From: Cervus elaphus
Lineage: Eukaryota; Chordata; Mammalia; Artiodactyla; Cervidae
Length of the DNA: 64,000 bases
Assembly (NCBI RefSeq): GCF_910594005.1
Contig: NC_057843.1
Location: 33,329,001-33,393,000 of the forward strand
Direction of reading: 5' to 3'
A program made the position numbers and the translations under genes. Numbering within the stretch: position 1 is the first letter of the stretch; each line of letters opens with the position of its first letter. This document shows positions 33,540-44,882 of the stretch, in pieces. The notes beneath the pieces were generated by a model, which saw only the letters and a program-made list of their open reading frames with translations, made no database searches and was not told the origin of the DNA.

Positions 33540-34030
33540 GCAGTGAATGCTATCTTTTCCCCAGCCTCTCCAGATTCTCACACCCCTCAAAAATGAAATT
33601 GGAAAGCAGCCGATTCCACTTCGTCAGGGCAGCCAATTAAATGGCAGAGGGTGTCTGTTTCTGTGTCATTTTCAGAAACAATTGTATCATTAAATCGCTG
33701 AAATTGTAGTGTCAGCAGGAAAGAGAGCAAATAGCTGCCAAAGGGAGGAAAAAATATGAACAATACAGCTACTTTGGTGTCTTCCTGCCTTCCTTCCCAG
33801 TGTCTATTGCTGAACAAGCTACAAACAAAACGTGAGGGAGCAAAGGCTCCTGCCAGTGAGCCTGGGTGCCTCTCACCTCCCTTTCTGGGAGGCTTGCTCA
33901 CAGATTTCTTCCGCTCCCACTTGACACCTTAGGCAGACCACACTAATCAGTGTTTCAGAACACAACTCCCACTGCTCTGCCTCTGCTCCTCTCCAATTAC
34001 TGTTCACACGTGGAATACACTTTCTCATCT
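33540..34030. other. unique sequence, possible conserved non-coding element
   Basis: More balanced composition, free of repeats, with words such as gcagccaattaaatggcag and gtatcattaaatcgctgaaa of the kind seen in ancient constrained enhancers. A 104-codon reverse-strand frame (33587-33901) looks accidental. Conservation cannot be tested here. Confidence 0.3.
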
Positions 34031-34035
34031 CCTTT

Positions 34036-34185
34036 TAAAAATGTGTTCATTTATTTATTCAACAAATAACTATGGAGCTTCTACCTTGTGCGAGGCACAG
34101 TCCCAGACTAACGTACATCAGTGAACCAAACAGACATCCCTGCCTTTAGGGAGATGACTTGGAGGTAGTAGAAACAGACAATGAA
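34036..34185 (-). repeat. L2 LINE 3' fragment, antisense
   Basis: Antisense L2 pattern: tttattcaacaaataactat, accttgtgcgaggcacag, gtgaaccaaacagacatccc, tgcctttagggag. Confidence 0.7.
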
Positions 34186-34206
34186 TTATTTACATTGTTA
34201 TTGCTG

Positions 34207-34349
34207 TTCAGACGCTCTGGCATGTCTGACTGTTTGCAGCCCCCTGGACTGCAGCACGCCACGCTTCCCTGGCCATCACCAGCTCCTGGAGCTTGCTCAA
34301 ACGCATGTCCATTGAGTCGGTGATGCCATCCAACCATCTTGTTCTCTTT
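34207..34349 (-). mobile_element. BovB LINE 3' end, 143 bp
   Basis: Minus-strand terminal piece: cctggactgcagcacgccac, ccatcaccagctcctggagc, gtccattgagtcggtgatgc. Strongly 5' truncated and diverged at its outer end. Confidence 0.85.
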
Positions 34350-34519
34350 GCATCGTAAATCTGTTAATTATGTGGTTGGGTAAGAGGAATCAAAGCCAGG
34401 GGACTATAGTTTTTAATGGGATAGTCAGAAATTGGGAGAAGGTATTTTATGCTGTCAAGAGAGGCACAGAGAATAGTGATTATAATAAAACCCACTCTTT
34501 TTTGGGGACTGCTGGGGTT

Positions 34520-34720
34520 CCTAACCCTTCTAGCTCTGTCACTTCCTAGTTGTGATACCTTCGTTCTTTATTTCTCCGGGTCTCAGTTTCCTCATCTCTA
34601 AAATGGGGGTGGTATTAAAACCTATTGAATCTTATTGTTTGCAAAGGATTGAGAACATAATACACTGTACATATTACATAGTGAATGTAGTAAGTCCCTA
34701 GTAAATATGATATAAATGCA
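34520..34720 (+). repeat. MIR SINE
   Basis: MIR core ctctgtcacttcctagttgt, ggtctcagtttcctcatc, taaaatgggggtggtatta and a diverged tail with agtaagtccctagtaaata. Confidence 0.75.
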
Positions 34721-37700
34721 TTATCATGTTCTGAAAAGAGTCTGTACTTCAACTTAGAGACATCTAAGTGTGAAAATTCAAGGACATTTTCACTCATCTG
34801 ATCCTCATTTGTATGATCAGGAAAACTAATATAATTCCTATCATTTACAGCTGTTGTCAGGATTATATGAATTTTCATATTATGAGTTCACAGGAGATCT
34901 TTGTTAAATATCATGCCCTTTCCTCTTCTAGATGCAGCTGAAATGCTTTGATATGTTCTTATTATCCAACTAGGGAAAATCTGAAGTCTCCTGGTGTCAC
35001 TTACATGGTACTTATTACATACAAGCTTGTGCTATATTGCATTTCCTCTTTTCTAAAACATCATGGATGATAAGGTGCACCTATTGATTTAATAGCAGCT
35101 TTTCAAGGGGAAGAAAAGAAACACTCCCACATTAAAGGCACCCATCAATTAAATTATGTGCCTTGATTTTAAACATATTTAAATGTGAAAAATAAGTGGG
35201 TCATAGAATCAAGGAAATGCCTTAGTTTCTGTTAATGTCTCATTGCTGCTGCTGTGTGATACCATATAATTCTTTGTAGCCTTCTCTTTGTTTAACCTAC
35301 TACCTTGTACATTTCAAGAACTCAATAAAATATTTCCTAGATAACTGTGTAATTCCTTGAACAAAAGAACTTGTTTAAGTTTATACATCAAATGATAACT
35401 GATCATGGTTTTTTAAGTAGGGGACATTTCTTCATTCAAAATAGTATAAAATTGGAAGGATATAGTGTGGTAGTTTTTTTTGGGGGGGGGGTAGGGGGAA
35501 GCAACATGCATGAAGAATCTTTGTTTCTACAGATTGTGTGAATTGTTAGGTAGGCCTCCTTTTGAGTGCTAATTAATTAGAGAAACTCAATTTGGACTAG
35601 GGAGCCAAAAAGGGAATTTTTCTATAAGGATACAGGATTCTAGCATAGAACTCAAGAACAGGAATGCAGATGCAACTCTGACCCCTTCACTTCTAGCACC
35701 AGTTGCTTCATGAATCATATTTTGCTGCTAATAAACCACTCTTTCCTGAGGGGCATAGCACAGGTTGAAGGTAAGGAATTCAGACACAGAGATGGTTTCC
35801 CTCGGTGCTTTAGTATCGGTCACCTGTACCACTTGATCAGTTGGAGACAATTCGAGTAACCGGGGACTGGTCTCTCTTCCTTAAACCCTCAGCTCCTTCC
35901 AGCTAGTCAGGCTGTTTCTAGTCATAGTCTTTTCAAAGCCCTTCAAGCTTCCTTTGCTGCTGGACCCAACATCAATACCACATGATTTTAGTTTTTATTG
36001 TAATAACACTTACCTTCTAGACCAATTTCAGAGAATCAGATTACTGTGTTGTGAAATATGGAATTTATTATAGGAAGTTTTATGGAGTTGTGGCAGCTGA
36101 GGGGGACGTTTATACTAGGCCATTGCCTCTTCATCTAATGTTGAGCTTAAAGTTGTTGTAAGTTGCTTGGGGTATGAAGTAGAAGAGAGCAAGGATAGAA
36201 CTGGAACCCATGAGGATAAAGGGGGACCCAAGGAGATAAACTGGAACTCAGCTCCTGTCTGTCCCTCACCAACTCTAACGCTGATGATAAGGACGACCTA
36301 CAGGAGAAGTAGGCAGCTTCACCAGAAGCCCACACATGCGTTTAACCTCAGAGAAGCTGAAGGAAGAGGGTCAACGGAAGCTGAAGGAGCCGCAAGCATA
36401 CAGGTAAGTCAGCGGGCAGACCAGGGCGCATGCTCCAGGGCCTGACTTCCTACACCCACCTTTGGAGAGAAAACGGGTTCTCACTTTTCTGCTCGCCAAA
36501 TCGTGTGCAGGTTTCTTTTGTGGCCTAACTGGAAACTATGCACAAGATGAATTGTGAGAAATGTAGCTTCAGTTTAGCTAAGGTAACACAGTAAAATATA
36601 CCATATGCAGTGTGTATCAAAAGCCTTTGAAATATTCATTTCCATTGACTATAAAATAAGCCTTTGAAGAGTCAGAAACCCCATATGGACAAAAACAAAA
36701 ACAAAAACGGGTTGCTATAAAGATACAAGGTTCCTAAAATATATTCTAAAAAACCAAGATCAAGAATGTAAATATGGTTCAGGAATGTAATTTAGTGGGA
36801 ATGTATGTCATAAGCACTCTCTCTCTGCTCTTTGTTACTGCTTTTTTTCTGTCGTTTGTTTTATTTATCCTTCTGACACCACTCAGGTTTCCTCTGTACA
36901 CTCAATCTGCGTGTTGGAATATACCAACATTAGTTCTTGAGAGTTGCATAGTGGAACCATTCAGAGAGGATTAAGGTCATTCACTCAATCCCAATTAAAA
37001 TTTCCCAGAGAACATTCAAGTTTACTGTGACAGAGGGTAAGTTCATGTTATACAAATGACAGTTGCCACTTCAAATATATGGATGAAATAAGGAAGAAGC
37101 AATTTGTGGGGGGGAGGGCACACGATTGCAGTTTCAGTAGATGTCTAATGGGGTCCAATTTTTGTCCTTGACTCACTGACCTGAAATTATAGATATGTAC
37201 ATGGAGTTTTCTGTATTATTTAAAATATCAAAAACATAGAAAATGTGAATTTCCAAGTCACTTAAGTAAATTGTTGCACCTTATGACAGACTATTTTGTG
37301 TACATAAAATGGTTATGAAGTTTTAAATGATGTAAAAGTATGTACCATTACACTAAATGCAAAAGGTATACCAAAAAGGATTTTCAGTGTAAACTGAATA
37401 CTATGTCAGAATATCAGTATAGTAGCTGCACCCATATTGTAAGATCAGAAGTGTCGTTATCCTCTATTCTATTTTTTTCTAAGTTTTATATAATAAATGT
37501 ATGCACTTCTACAATTTAAAAATATTCCTGTAAAAGTTGCACCACAAGACTTTGTGTGCAAAGTAGTTATTAAGCTGTTTCCCCTGGAAAGAGACAAGAA
37601 TGAGCTAATTAACCTGTCCATCAGGAATTCAAGTAGAAAGTATTCATGGACATATTCTATGATCTTTGCTATCCAAAGACATCACAAATAGCTATTTTAA

Positions 37701-38753
37701 AACATATAATAGCATTTTAAAGATTTATTCCAAAATAGTAATACCACTCTCAATTAACCCTAATTTCTTGAAATATGTGCATTAAAAACAAATCTTTTAA
37801 GCCCTATTTCACTCTCTTGAAATAAGTCATGTGTTGCCCAAATAGCAAAGAGGGCAGTCACAACTAAAGAAGTTTAACTGAACCAGATAAAAGCAGCGTG
37901 ACCATTAATTCCAATATATTAGGCTAATGTTGTGAATTTATTATTTGCCACAGACTAGTGAGATTAATAAAATATGGTTTTGTTTTATCATCAGAAAGCA
38001 AGAATACAACTCTAAAAAATTAATGCAACATACATTTTCCACACTGCAGTAATATTCTTTAGAAGCTTGAAAATAACTCAAGCTATGTTAATGAAGATGC
38101 AAAACAACCGGCCTGGTCTGAGAACTTACATCTACATGCCATTTTGTCAGATTGGAGAGAGAGTGGGATGTCATAAAACAAAAAGAAGCCAGGTCCTAAT
38201 TTTAAAGTTCTGATTAGTTGAACCTCTGTCTTCATATTATCTCTTTCTCTGTTTAATTAGATCACAATTATTTTACTGCATAGAATTGAATTTAGCCCCA
38301 TATGTAGACTGGAACTCAAGGAACATACAATCAAGTATTTTTTTCCAGATGTATAGCATGCTAAAACGTTGCCTCCAGCAAGTCATTCAAAGCCTCATAG
38401 GAAAACTCTTGACACTGGCTGTGTTAACTTGATCCTAAAGAGACAAAGAGGCTTTGAGTAAAAGAATTTTTGTTCTACTCTGTACACATTTCTAAGTTGC
38501 CTAACAAGTTCCTTTGGGCAGAGGAAAGTTTATAGTAGATGTATGTCCGTGTGTGTACGTGTGTGTGATGTGCATTTTTAAAATGGATTCTTCTACTGAA
38601 GCTAGCAGAAACCTCTTACATCCCATCTTTACTGCAACTCTTTCTCCTTTTCTCTTTTCCCCTAATTGTGCAATCTCATGAAAAGCATTTTAGAGTACTA
38701 GGTGTAATTCAATAGCCATTTTTTTGGGGAGGTGGGGGGAGGAAAGCTGGGTT
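34721..38753. other. unique non-coding sequence
   Basis: About 4 kb without a recognised SINE or LINE. At 35660-36450 the sequence is more GC-balanced and contains a consensus 5' splice donor, caggtaagt, at 36401-36409, but no gene can be assembled. At 37860-38330 AT-rich words with homeobox-type cores (accattaattcc, gtttaattagatcac) suggest possible regulatory DNA. Confidence 0.4.
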
Positions 38754-38764
38754 TGTGTCTCAAT

Positions 38765-38902
38765 GCTGCTACTGCTGCTGCTGCTAAGTCGCTTCAGTCG
38801 TGTCCGACTCTGTGCGACCCTGTGGACAGCAGCCCCCAGGCTCCTCTGTCCACAGGATTCTCCAGGCAAGAAGACTGGAGTGGGTTGCCATTTCCTTCTC
38901 CG
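38765..38902 (-). mobile_element. BovA SINE monomer, recent
   Basis: Minus-strand BovA with (CTG)n end, body gacagcagcccccaggctcc, ending gttgccatttccttctcc. A perfect 11-bp duplication tgtgtctcaat lies at 38754-38764 and 38903-38913. Apparent coding frames across it are SINE shadows. Confidence 0.93.
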
Positions 38903-38913
38903 TGTGTCTCAAT

Positions 38914-40866
38914 AGTTAATAATATAGTATACTGGAGTGGCTCCAGGCCAGATGAGTCACTGATTAAAATGTTTGGCTCTCAATATTATTTAGGATTCCT
39001 ATTTTTTCCCCTATTCCCTGTAGGGCCAATTAAATAAAGTGGTTCTTTTTGTTTAAGGTTGTTTTGCTTTTAAAATGGGAGTTAACCTTCAGAGACAGAT
39101 AGCATATCTCAGGGGTATATAGTCCCTTCCCTTTCCTGTCTACCCCAACCTAGTAGCAGAAACATTTTATCAAAACTCCAGAAATTGTGGCAGCAGTGTA
39201 ATATGTTTCCTGTTGCAAGGCCAAAAGAGACATTTTTCCAGGTGATATCCAAGTGGGTTTGGGTCACTGCAGAAACCAGAGACCATCAGACAGTTATTAC
39301 AATGGGCCCTCTTGACAATTAGGTATCGGTTTGAGCCCTAGATATTAATGTATTGACATAAAGAAAAGGAATAAAAATATGATTTCCTTGTATATCTTTC
39401 TCAAGAAGTATGTAAAGGGGAAAATTAGTTTCAAAAGCATCTTTTGTAAATCTCCTAAGGTTTTACCAATGGGATGCTTTTGTTCTCCTTCAAGTTTAGA
39501 AGTTTTAATACAGAATCACTTTATTCAAGAAAACTAGATTGTCCAGGAAGTGTTCCATGAAACCATTGTCATGATATAGAAAATTCAAAAGACTAGTGCA
39601 AAATTGAGTTCATTTGTTGAAATCTACCTAGTACATGTAAATATAACTTGGAAAGAATCCCAATTATCATAAACATTTAGGACATGATACAAAGTGATAT
39701 GCAGAACCATGTACATTATTAATCATTTATCTCACAGCCATGAATTAGCCCACTGAGTGATATGTTATCTGGCTGGCTGTTCACATAAATCAACTTTTAT
39801 GAGAAAAGTATTTTATTTTAGGGGAAAGAATCACATTATCTCTAAATAAAAATGTCTTTGAACTCTATTATCTACTAGAATGTATGAATTGAAGAATAAT
39901 AACATGCTATCATATCTAATCTCAGTAATACATTTATATAATATGTGTAATATACATAATACATAAATATGCACAAATATACTTATGTCTCTGTACTTAA
40001 TTAGATTTCTAAATGACTGAGTCAGCCTGGAGAGATTCTTTTTTGGACATTAGCATTTTACCTGAATTGTCTGGCAACTTGTAATAAGGAACACAAATAT
40101 CACTGACTCTGGCTGATAGCTTTTCTCATGTGGCCTGAGATTTTGAAATTTTTCCAGCCAAACATGGAAGGTACGTTTTTCATTTTACTCTGTGCTTTTA
40201 GCTAGAGAAATGATGAAATTTATAGGAAGGGAAGAAATATATATTAGAATTAATCAGTGAATCAAAATTTAGATTTGGGAAAACTGTTCTTTTTGGATAT
40301 TTGTTCTGATAGTTTCCTTAAAGTGAAAACACAGTTACCAGAAAGTACTTTCTGTTTGTTGCGTAAAAAATATTACTACCTACTAGGTTGTGAATTTTTT
40401 TATTTGCTTCTCCTTTTTAAACTAATGAAAAAATACACATATTTTTTGAGACTGGTACCAGACATCAATATTCTAACAATCAATATTTTATACAGATCAA
40501 ATTCTTCCTTTAGTCATTATTATGAAAAATCAGGTAACATTTACTAATTATTATTGAACATGAGATTAATCCCACAGGTTGAAAAAAAATTTACTCTGTC
40601 TGGAGCTGTGGTTGTTTCAAAAAAATTGGTTATTGTTTGCTGCTTAAAAAAAATAATAATAGAGTAAACCTAATTCAGTGTTGTTTATGAGAATAATAGG
40701 GTTAAAAATCACATATAATATAAAAATAATAAAATATTTTACTATGTATTTACTCAAAATTCATCTTCTCAGAAAACAAAAAGAATTGTGGTCAGGATAG
40801 AATTTACAGGCCTGCATAGGTAGGTATAACAAAATTTTTGAATACTTTCAAATATTATATTTGCAT
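38914..40866. other. unique non-coding sequence
   Basis: No gene recognised. The 96-codon frame at 40257-40547 is AT-driven, with no motif I recognise. Confidence 0.5.
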
Positions 40867-41022
40867 CTCAAAATGTGGCTAGTGATACCAGGTATTAGCA
40901 TCACCTGAGAACTTGTTTTATTTTCAGAATCTCAGCCCCTCCCCACCCCCCATGGAATCATAATCTACATTTCAACAAGACTGTCCTGTGATTTGATGCC
41001 TTTAAGAAGCATTCCTCTAGAA
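40867..41022 (-). mobile_element. MER5-type (hAT) DNA transposon
   Basis: Antisense MER5 pattern: ctcaaaatgtggctagtgat, attagcatcacctgagaact, tctcagcccctccccacccc, cctttaagaagcattcctct. Confidence 0.72.
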
Positions 41023-42430
41023 TACCTGTCTGTCTGCGTCGCCCTGAGGAATAGGTATGGAACAAGGAAGGGGCACCTATTTGGAATCTAGAGCCACTCT
41101 GGTGTAAATACCAACTTTAACACATAGCATCTGAATGGCATGTCATTGATAGTCTATTTCACAAAATGATTCAATAGCAATAACCACCAAAAAAGATTTT
41201 TTTTAGCCTCATTAAAGTACATAACCAAATGGTATTCACATATTAAAATTATGGAGATTAGTATAATTTGAAACTTAGATTTGTTGTTTTTTTTTAAGTT
41301 GGACATTTTACTATTGAATTATTTCCACAGTTTTGAGTATGCTACATGCAGGTTTCTAGGAGCAAATTTTGTAGTTAGTGAGGCATCATTATTGGTATCG
41401 TATTTCAAAAGCTTGGGATACAAGTTATGTTTTCAAAGACTAATAATGGTCAGAGAAAGACACTGAGTGCTTCTTTGAAAGCAGGGATTCTCAGAAGAGG
41501 TATCCTTGATCATCACAGCAGATTCTATCTCAGAAAATGTGTTCCATTTGGCAGAATATGGGAAGGATGATTAGAAAACCATTGGAGTGAACTGCATTGT
41601 CTAACTAAATGCCTGATCTGTTTGGTCAGTTATGGAATCAGTGAAGTGATCATTGTCTCAGACAGAAATTCTATGTGTCTATTTAATAATGCTAATATTA
41701 TCAACAATAACAGCCTATTAGCCAGGAAGAAAGTGTACCTTGTCTTTGATTCTTTTCTTGCTATGAAATCATATTCACTTTATCAATGAATTTTTGAAAT
41801 TAAAAATGAATATTTCCTAAACCTGAAATGATAAAAATCACTGCTCAAACTACCTTCAAGGAGACATTTTGTTTTAACTTTGAAAAGGAGTTATCCTAGT
41901 ATCTAATAACTGAATATTCTTCTGATGAGGAACTGTATGGTGATTAAAAAAAAAAAGATTTGTGCTTTGTGAATGGTATATTCCTTCTCTTTAGAGAAGG
42001 GTTGATCACTTACCAGGCTTATAATAGAGCTTTCATACTTTATCCTAAAATTCTAAGAAAATGAGAGAGGAGGTGTTAAGATTTGTCAAAAGATTGTTTT
42101 GTTTATAGAAAGACATGAGTCAATACATCTACCCATTTAAGTATTCTGGTTCTGCTAACTTAATACAAAAAAGGCAATCATCCAATTTATTTTGAATTTC
42201 TCTTAAATTCACAGTAGTACATTCTCAGGATGATTTCTTTTACCTTAGAGAATTTATGTTATGGATCTGTGCCCCTAAATACAGTCTTAAAATCACTTTT
42301 TCATACTAGTTAGCTGCACTGGTCACTTGTAAACATGTGTGTTCTTTCTATTCTTCAATTTAATGTAAAATGAGCAAAATTAATGTGCTATATTTCTATA
42401 TTAAAATAGAAAAACTCCATCTCAAATATA
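41023..42430. other. unique non-coding sequence
   Basis: Nothing recognised. Confidence 0.5.
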
Positions 42431-42640
42431 GGACTTCCCTGGTGGCTCAGACAGTAAAGTGTCTGCCTACAATGTGGGAACCCAGGTTCAATCCCTGGGT
42501 TGGGAAGATCCCCTGGAGAAGGAAATGGCAACCCTCTCCAGTATTCTTGCCTGGAAAATCCCCACAGACAGAGGAGCCTGGTAAGCTACAGTCCATGGGG
42601 TCGCAAAGAGTCGGATACGACTGAGCGACTTAACTTTCAC
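42431..42640 (+). mobile_element. Bov-tA SINE
   Basis: Well-preserved plus-strand Bov-tA: ggacttccctggtggctcag, ggttcaatccctgggttgg, gggtcgcaaagagtcgg, gactgagcgacttaac. The flanking ctcaaatata and ctcaagttta are at best an imperfect duplication. Confidence 0.92.
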
Positions 42641-44285
42641 CTCAAGTTTATATATTTCACCAAACAGAATATAAGATCAGAACTGAATAGTTACTGTTAA
42701 TTAATTTGTTAACATTTATCGTTATCAGTATTAAATTGCCAGTTTAAGTTATTCAATAAAATATCTCACCCCTCCTAACTTCTGCCCCTCCCTCTTTGCC
42801 CAAATGCAGAAAGAATTATATTTGATTTCAGGTGAGTTACTAAAATGTCCAGTTTTTCCTCAATGTGATTTCTAATAATTTGTTTAGGAATTAAAACAAA
42901 GCTTGCTTCAGTAGCTTATAACAAAGTAAAATTGTGAATTAGATAATTCTGCAATAATTTTTGCCTTTTTTTTGTTTTTAGATAAAATCCTTAACCATGC
43001 TTCCTTTCATTACAGAACACTTCTTCACGTGACAATGATTTTTTTCCAGTCTATCATCTTAAGTTACCCATGCTACCATTTTTCTGTGAGCTCCTATATG
43101 AGGAATCCCTTCTGAGAGTATTCACACTTATCTTCCCCAAGGCTAAATGTGTCTCTCAGTCTTTTAAAGTAGGCTATTCCCTCTCGCTCTCAGCTGGGTG
43201 AAATCTCAGATACCAAGTGGTACCACTGTGCAAACTGGTGTATTAATTGCCTTATTTCCTCCTTTCAAATATGTATTTGATTTTTAACTAATTTTTGAGT
43301 ATTTTAATATAAAAAGAATCTCCTAAAATGAGGATTACAATTATAGTAGCAAAATCATACAGTGAAATTTGATGGTGAAAATTGTTTTGGCATTTCTTTA
43401 TAGATACAAATGAATAGCTTGACCTGGACATTTATCTTAAAATAACTGTTTATTCTAGGTTTGACGTATTGGTCTAGAATGATAGAGAAATCCTTAATTT
43501 ACATTTGAAATGGTGCAATTTGAGTATTAGCTGGTGACCCCTTGATTCAGCCTACTATGATGTTTCCCAAACACAGCTTATTTTATAACAAACTTTAGCT
43601 CTCATTTGTTATTCAGTGGTTTTTATCATTTTTATTTTTATACAGTTAGGATATGCCAACTTTGCACTATTGTATCATGCATAATCTTTTTTTATGGGCC
43701 TGAAATGCATTAAACTGTCTGCAAGATGTTCATATTCATGCTTGTGAAGAGTACTTGCTGGTCTTTCACAAACTGATCAAATATTTAATGGGGTTTTGGT
43801 TTGAACTTGTTGGAAACAGTAATGTAATAATCCTCACATGGTTTGCTCAGAACATAAATTTTCCTCACTTCATCTTTTGATATGAATATTTTGAATTCCT
43901 AGGACTTCGTCTTCACCATACCATTTCCGTCGTTATATTTAAGATTTCAGTTACATTAATATGCATCCCTAAGTGATAAATCTTCCTTCTTGGCTTTCTT
44001 GACACATTTATTTCAAAGTTAAAATGCTAAAGAGAGTAAAATGAATTCATCTTTAGGAAAAATTGGAACATTTAGCTTACGATATTGTGTAATACTTTTG
44101 CAGTGATCCTGTGAATGCCTTTAGAGTCAGCCATTTTAGTCAGCTGACTCCTCTGAGTCTGTGTATCTACCTACTGGATGGCATTCTCAAACAAAAATGT
44201 TTAGTACATAAATATTACACCACCATTATTCCTTTTACATTATTTAATAAACAGATACATAAAAGGGTTGCTTTGTTTTAATAGT
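42641..44285. other. unique non-coding sequence
   Basis: AT-rich; nothing recognised. Confidence 0.5.
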
Positions 44286-44882
44286 TAAAGATTATGTCCC
44301 TACCTCTCCTAGACCACTTTAAGTCCCTTCAAATCCCTTTAATTGCTCTGATTTGGAATGAAATCGACACTCCAACAATTCACAACATTCTGTTTGGTCT
44401 TGCTCCTTCCACATCATCTTATTGCTCTTGTCTTTCAAACCATGTTACACTCTGTTTCTTTGATGCCCTCAATTTCCTTGACTGTTTGTAATTCTGTTTT
44501 ACTTGTTGCACCTGCTGTTTGCTCTGCTTTTAAAATTATTTTCTCAACACTTCATTGACTCATCCCCTTTCCATTCTTCATATTCCAGCTTATGTATGGT
44601 TTTCTTAGAGATATTTTCTTTGACTCTAGAGAGAAATTTTTGGTAGTTTCTGATAGAAAGTTTTGATACAATATTTTATAGCAAATGCTCTCCCCCACCC
44701 CTTTGGAACAGTTATTATCACTGTAATTAGTTGATTATTTAAATAGTTATTAGTGTTAAGTCTGTCAGTTGACTAAAGGTGCCTGAGGGCTGAGGTTTTC
44801 AATCTTACTTTCTACGTAATGCTTGCATTTTAGTCAATGCTCTGTATGTATTTGATGAGTGAATAAATTATTGGAAGAACTT
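44286..44882 (+). repeat. L2 LINE 3' region
   Basis: The L2 layout is recognisable: aagtcccttcaaatcccttt, a diverged middle with cacctgctgtttgctctgc, then the tail gtatttgatgagtgaataaa. The open frames inside (44294-44491, 44358-44558) come from the repeat. Confidence 0.55.

Noticed and set aside
33587..33901. 104-codon reverse-strand frame
   Set aside because: No recognisable domain, no repeat origin and no splice context; length is within chance for this more GC-balanced stretch.
38724..39037. Overlapping open frames of 63 and 101 codons
   Set aside because: They are read through a BovA SINE and its GCT repeat; the SINE and its target duplication explain the sequence.
40257..40547. 96-codon frame rich in Leu, Phe and Tyr
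   Set aside because: Composition is what AT-rich DNA gives; no signal peptide, membrane topology or motif stands out.
42370..42700. Open frames of 84 and 66 codons with protein-like composition
   Set aside because: They are translations of a Bov-tA SINE, seen in the same form at every Bov-tA copy.
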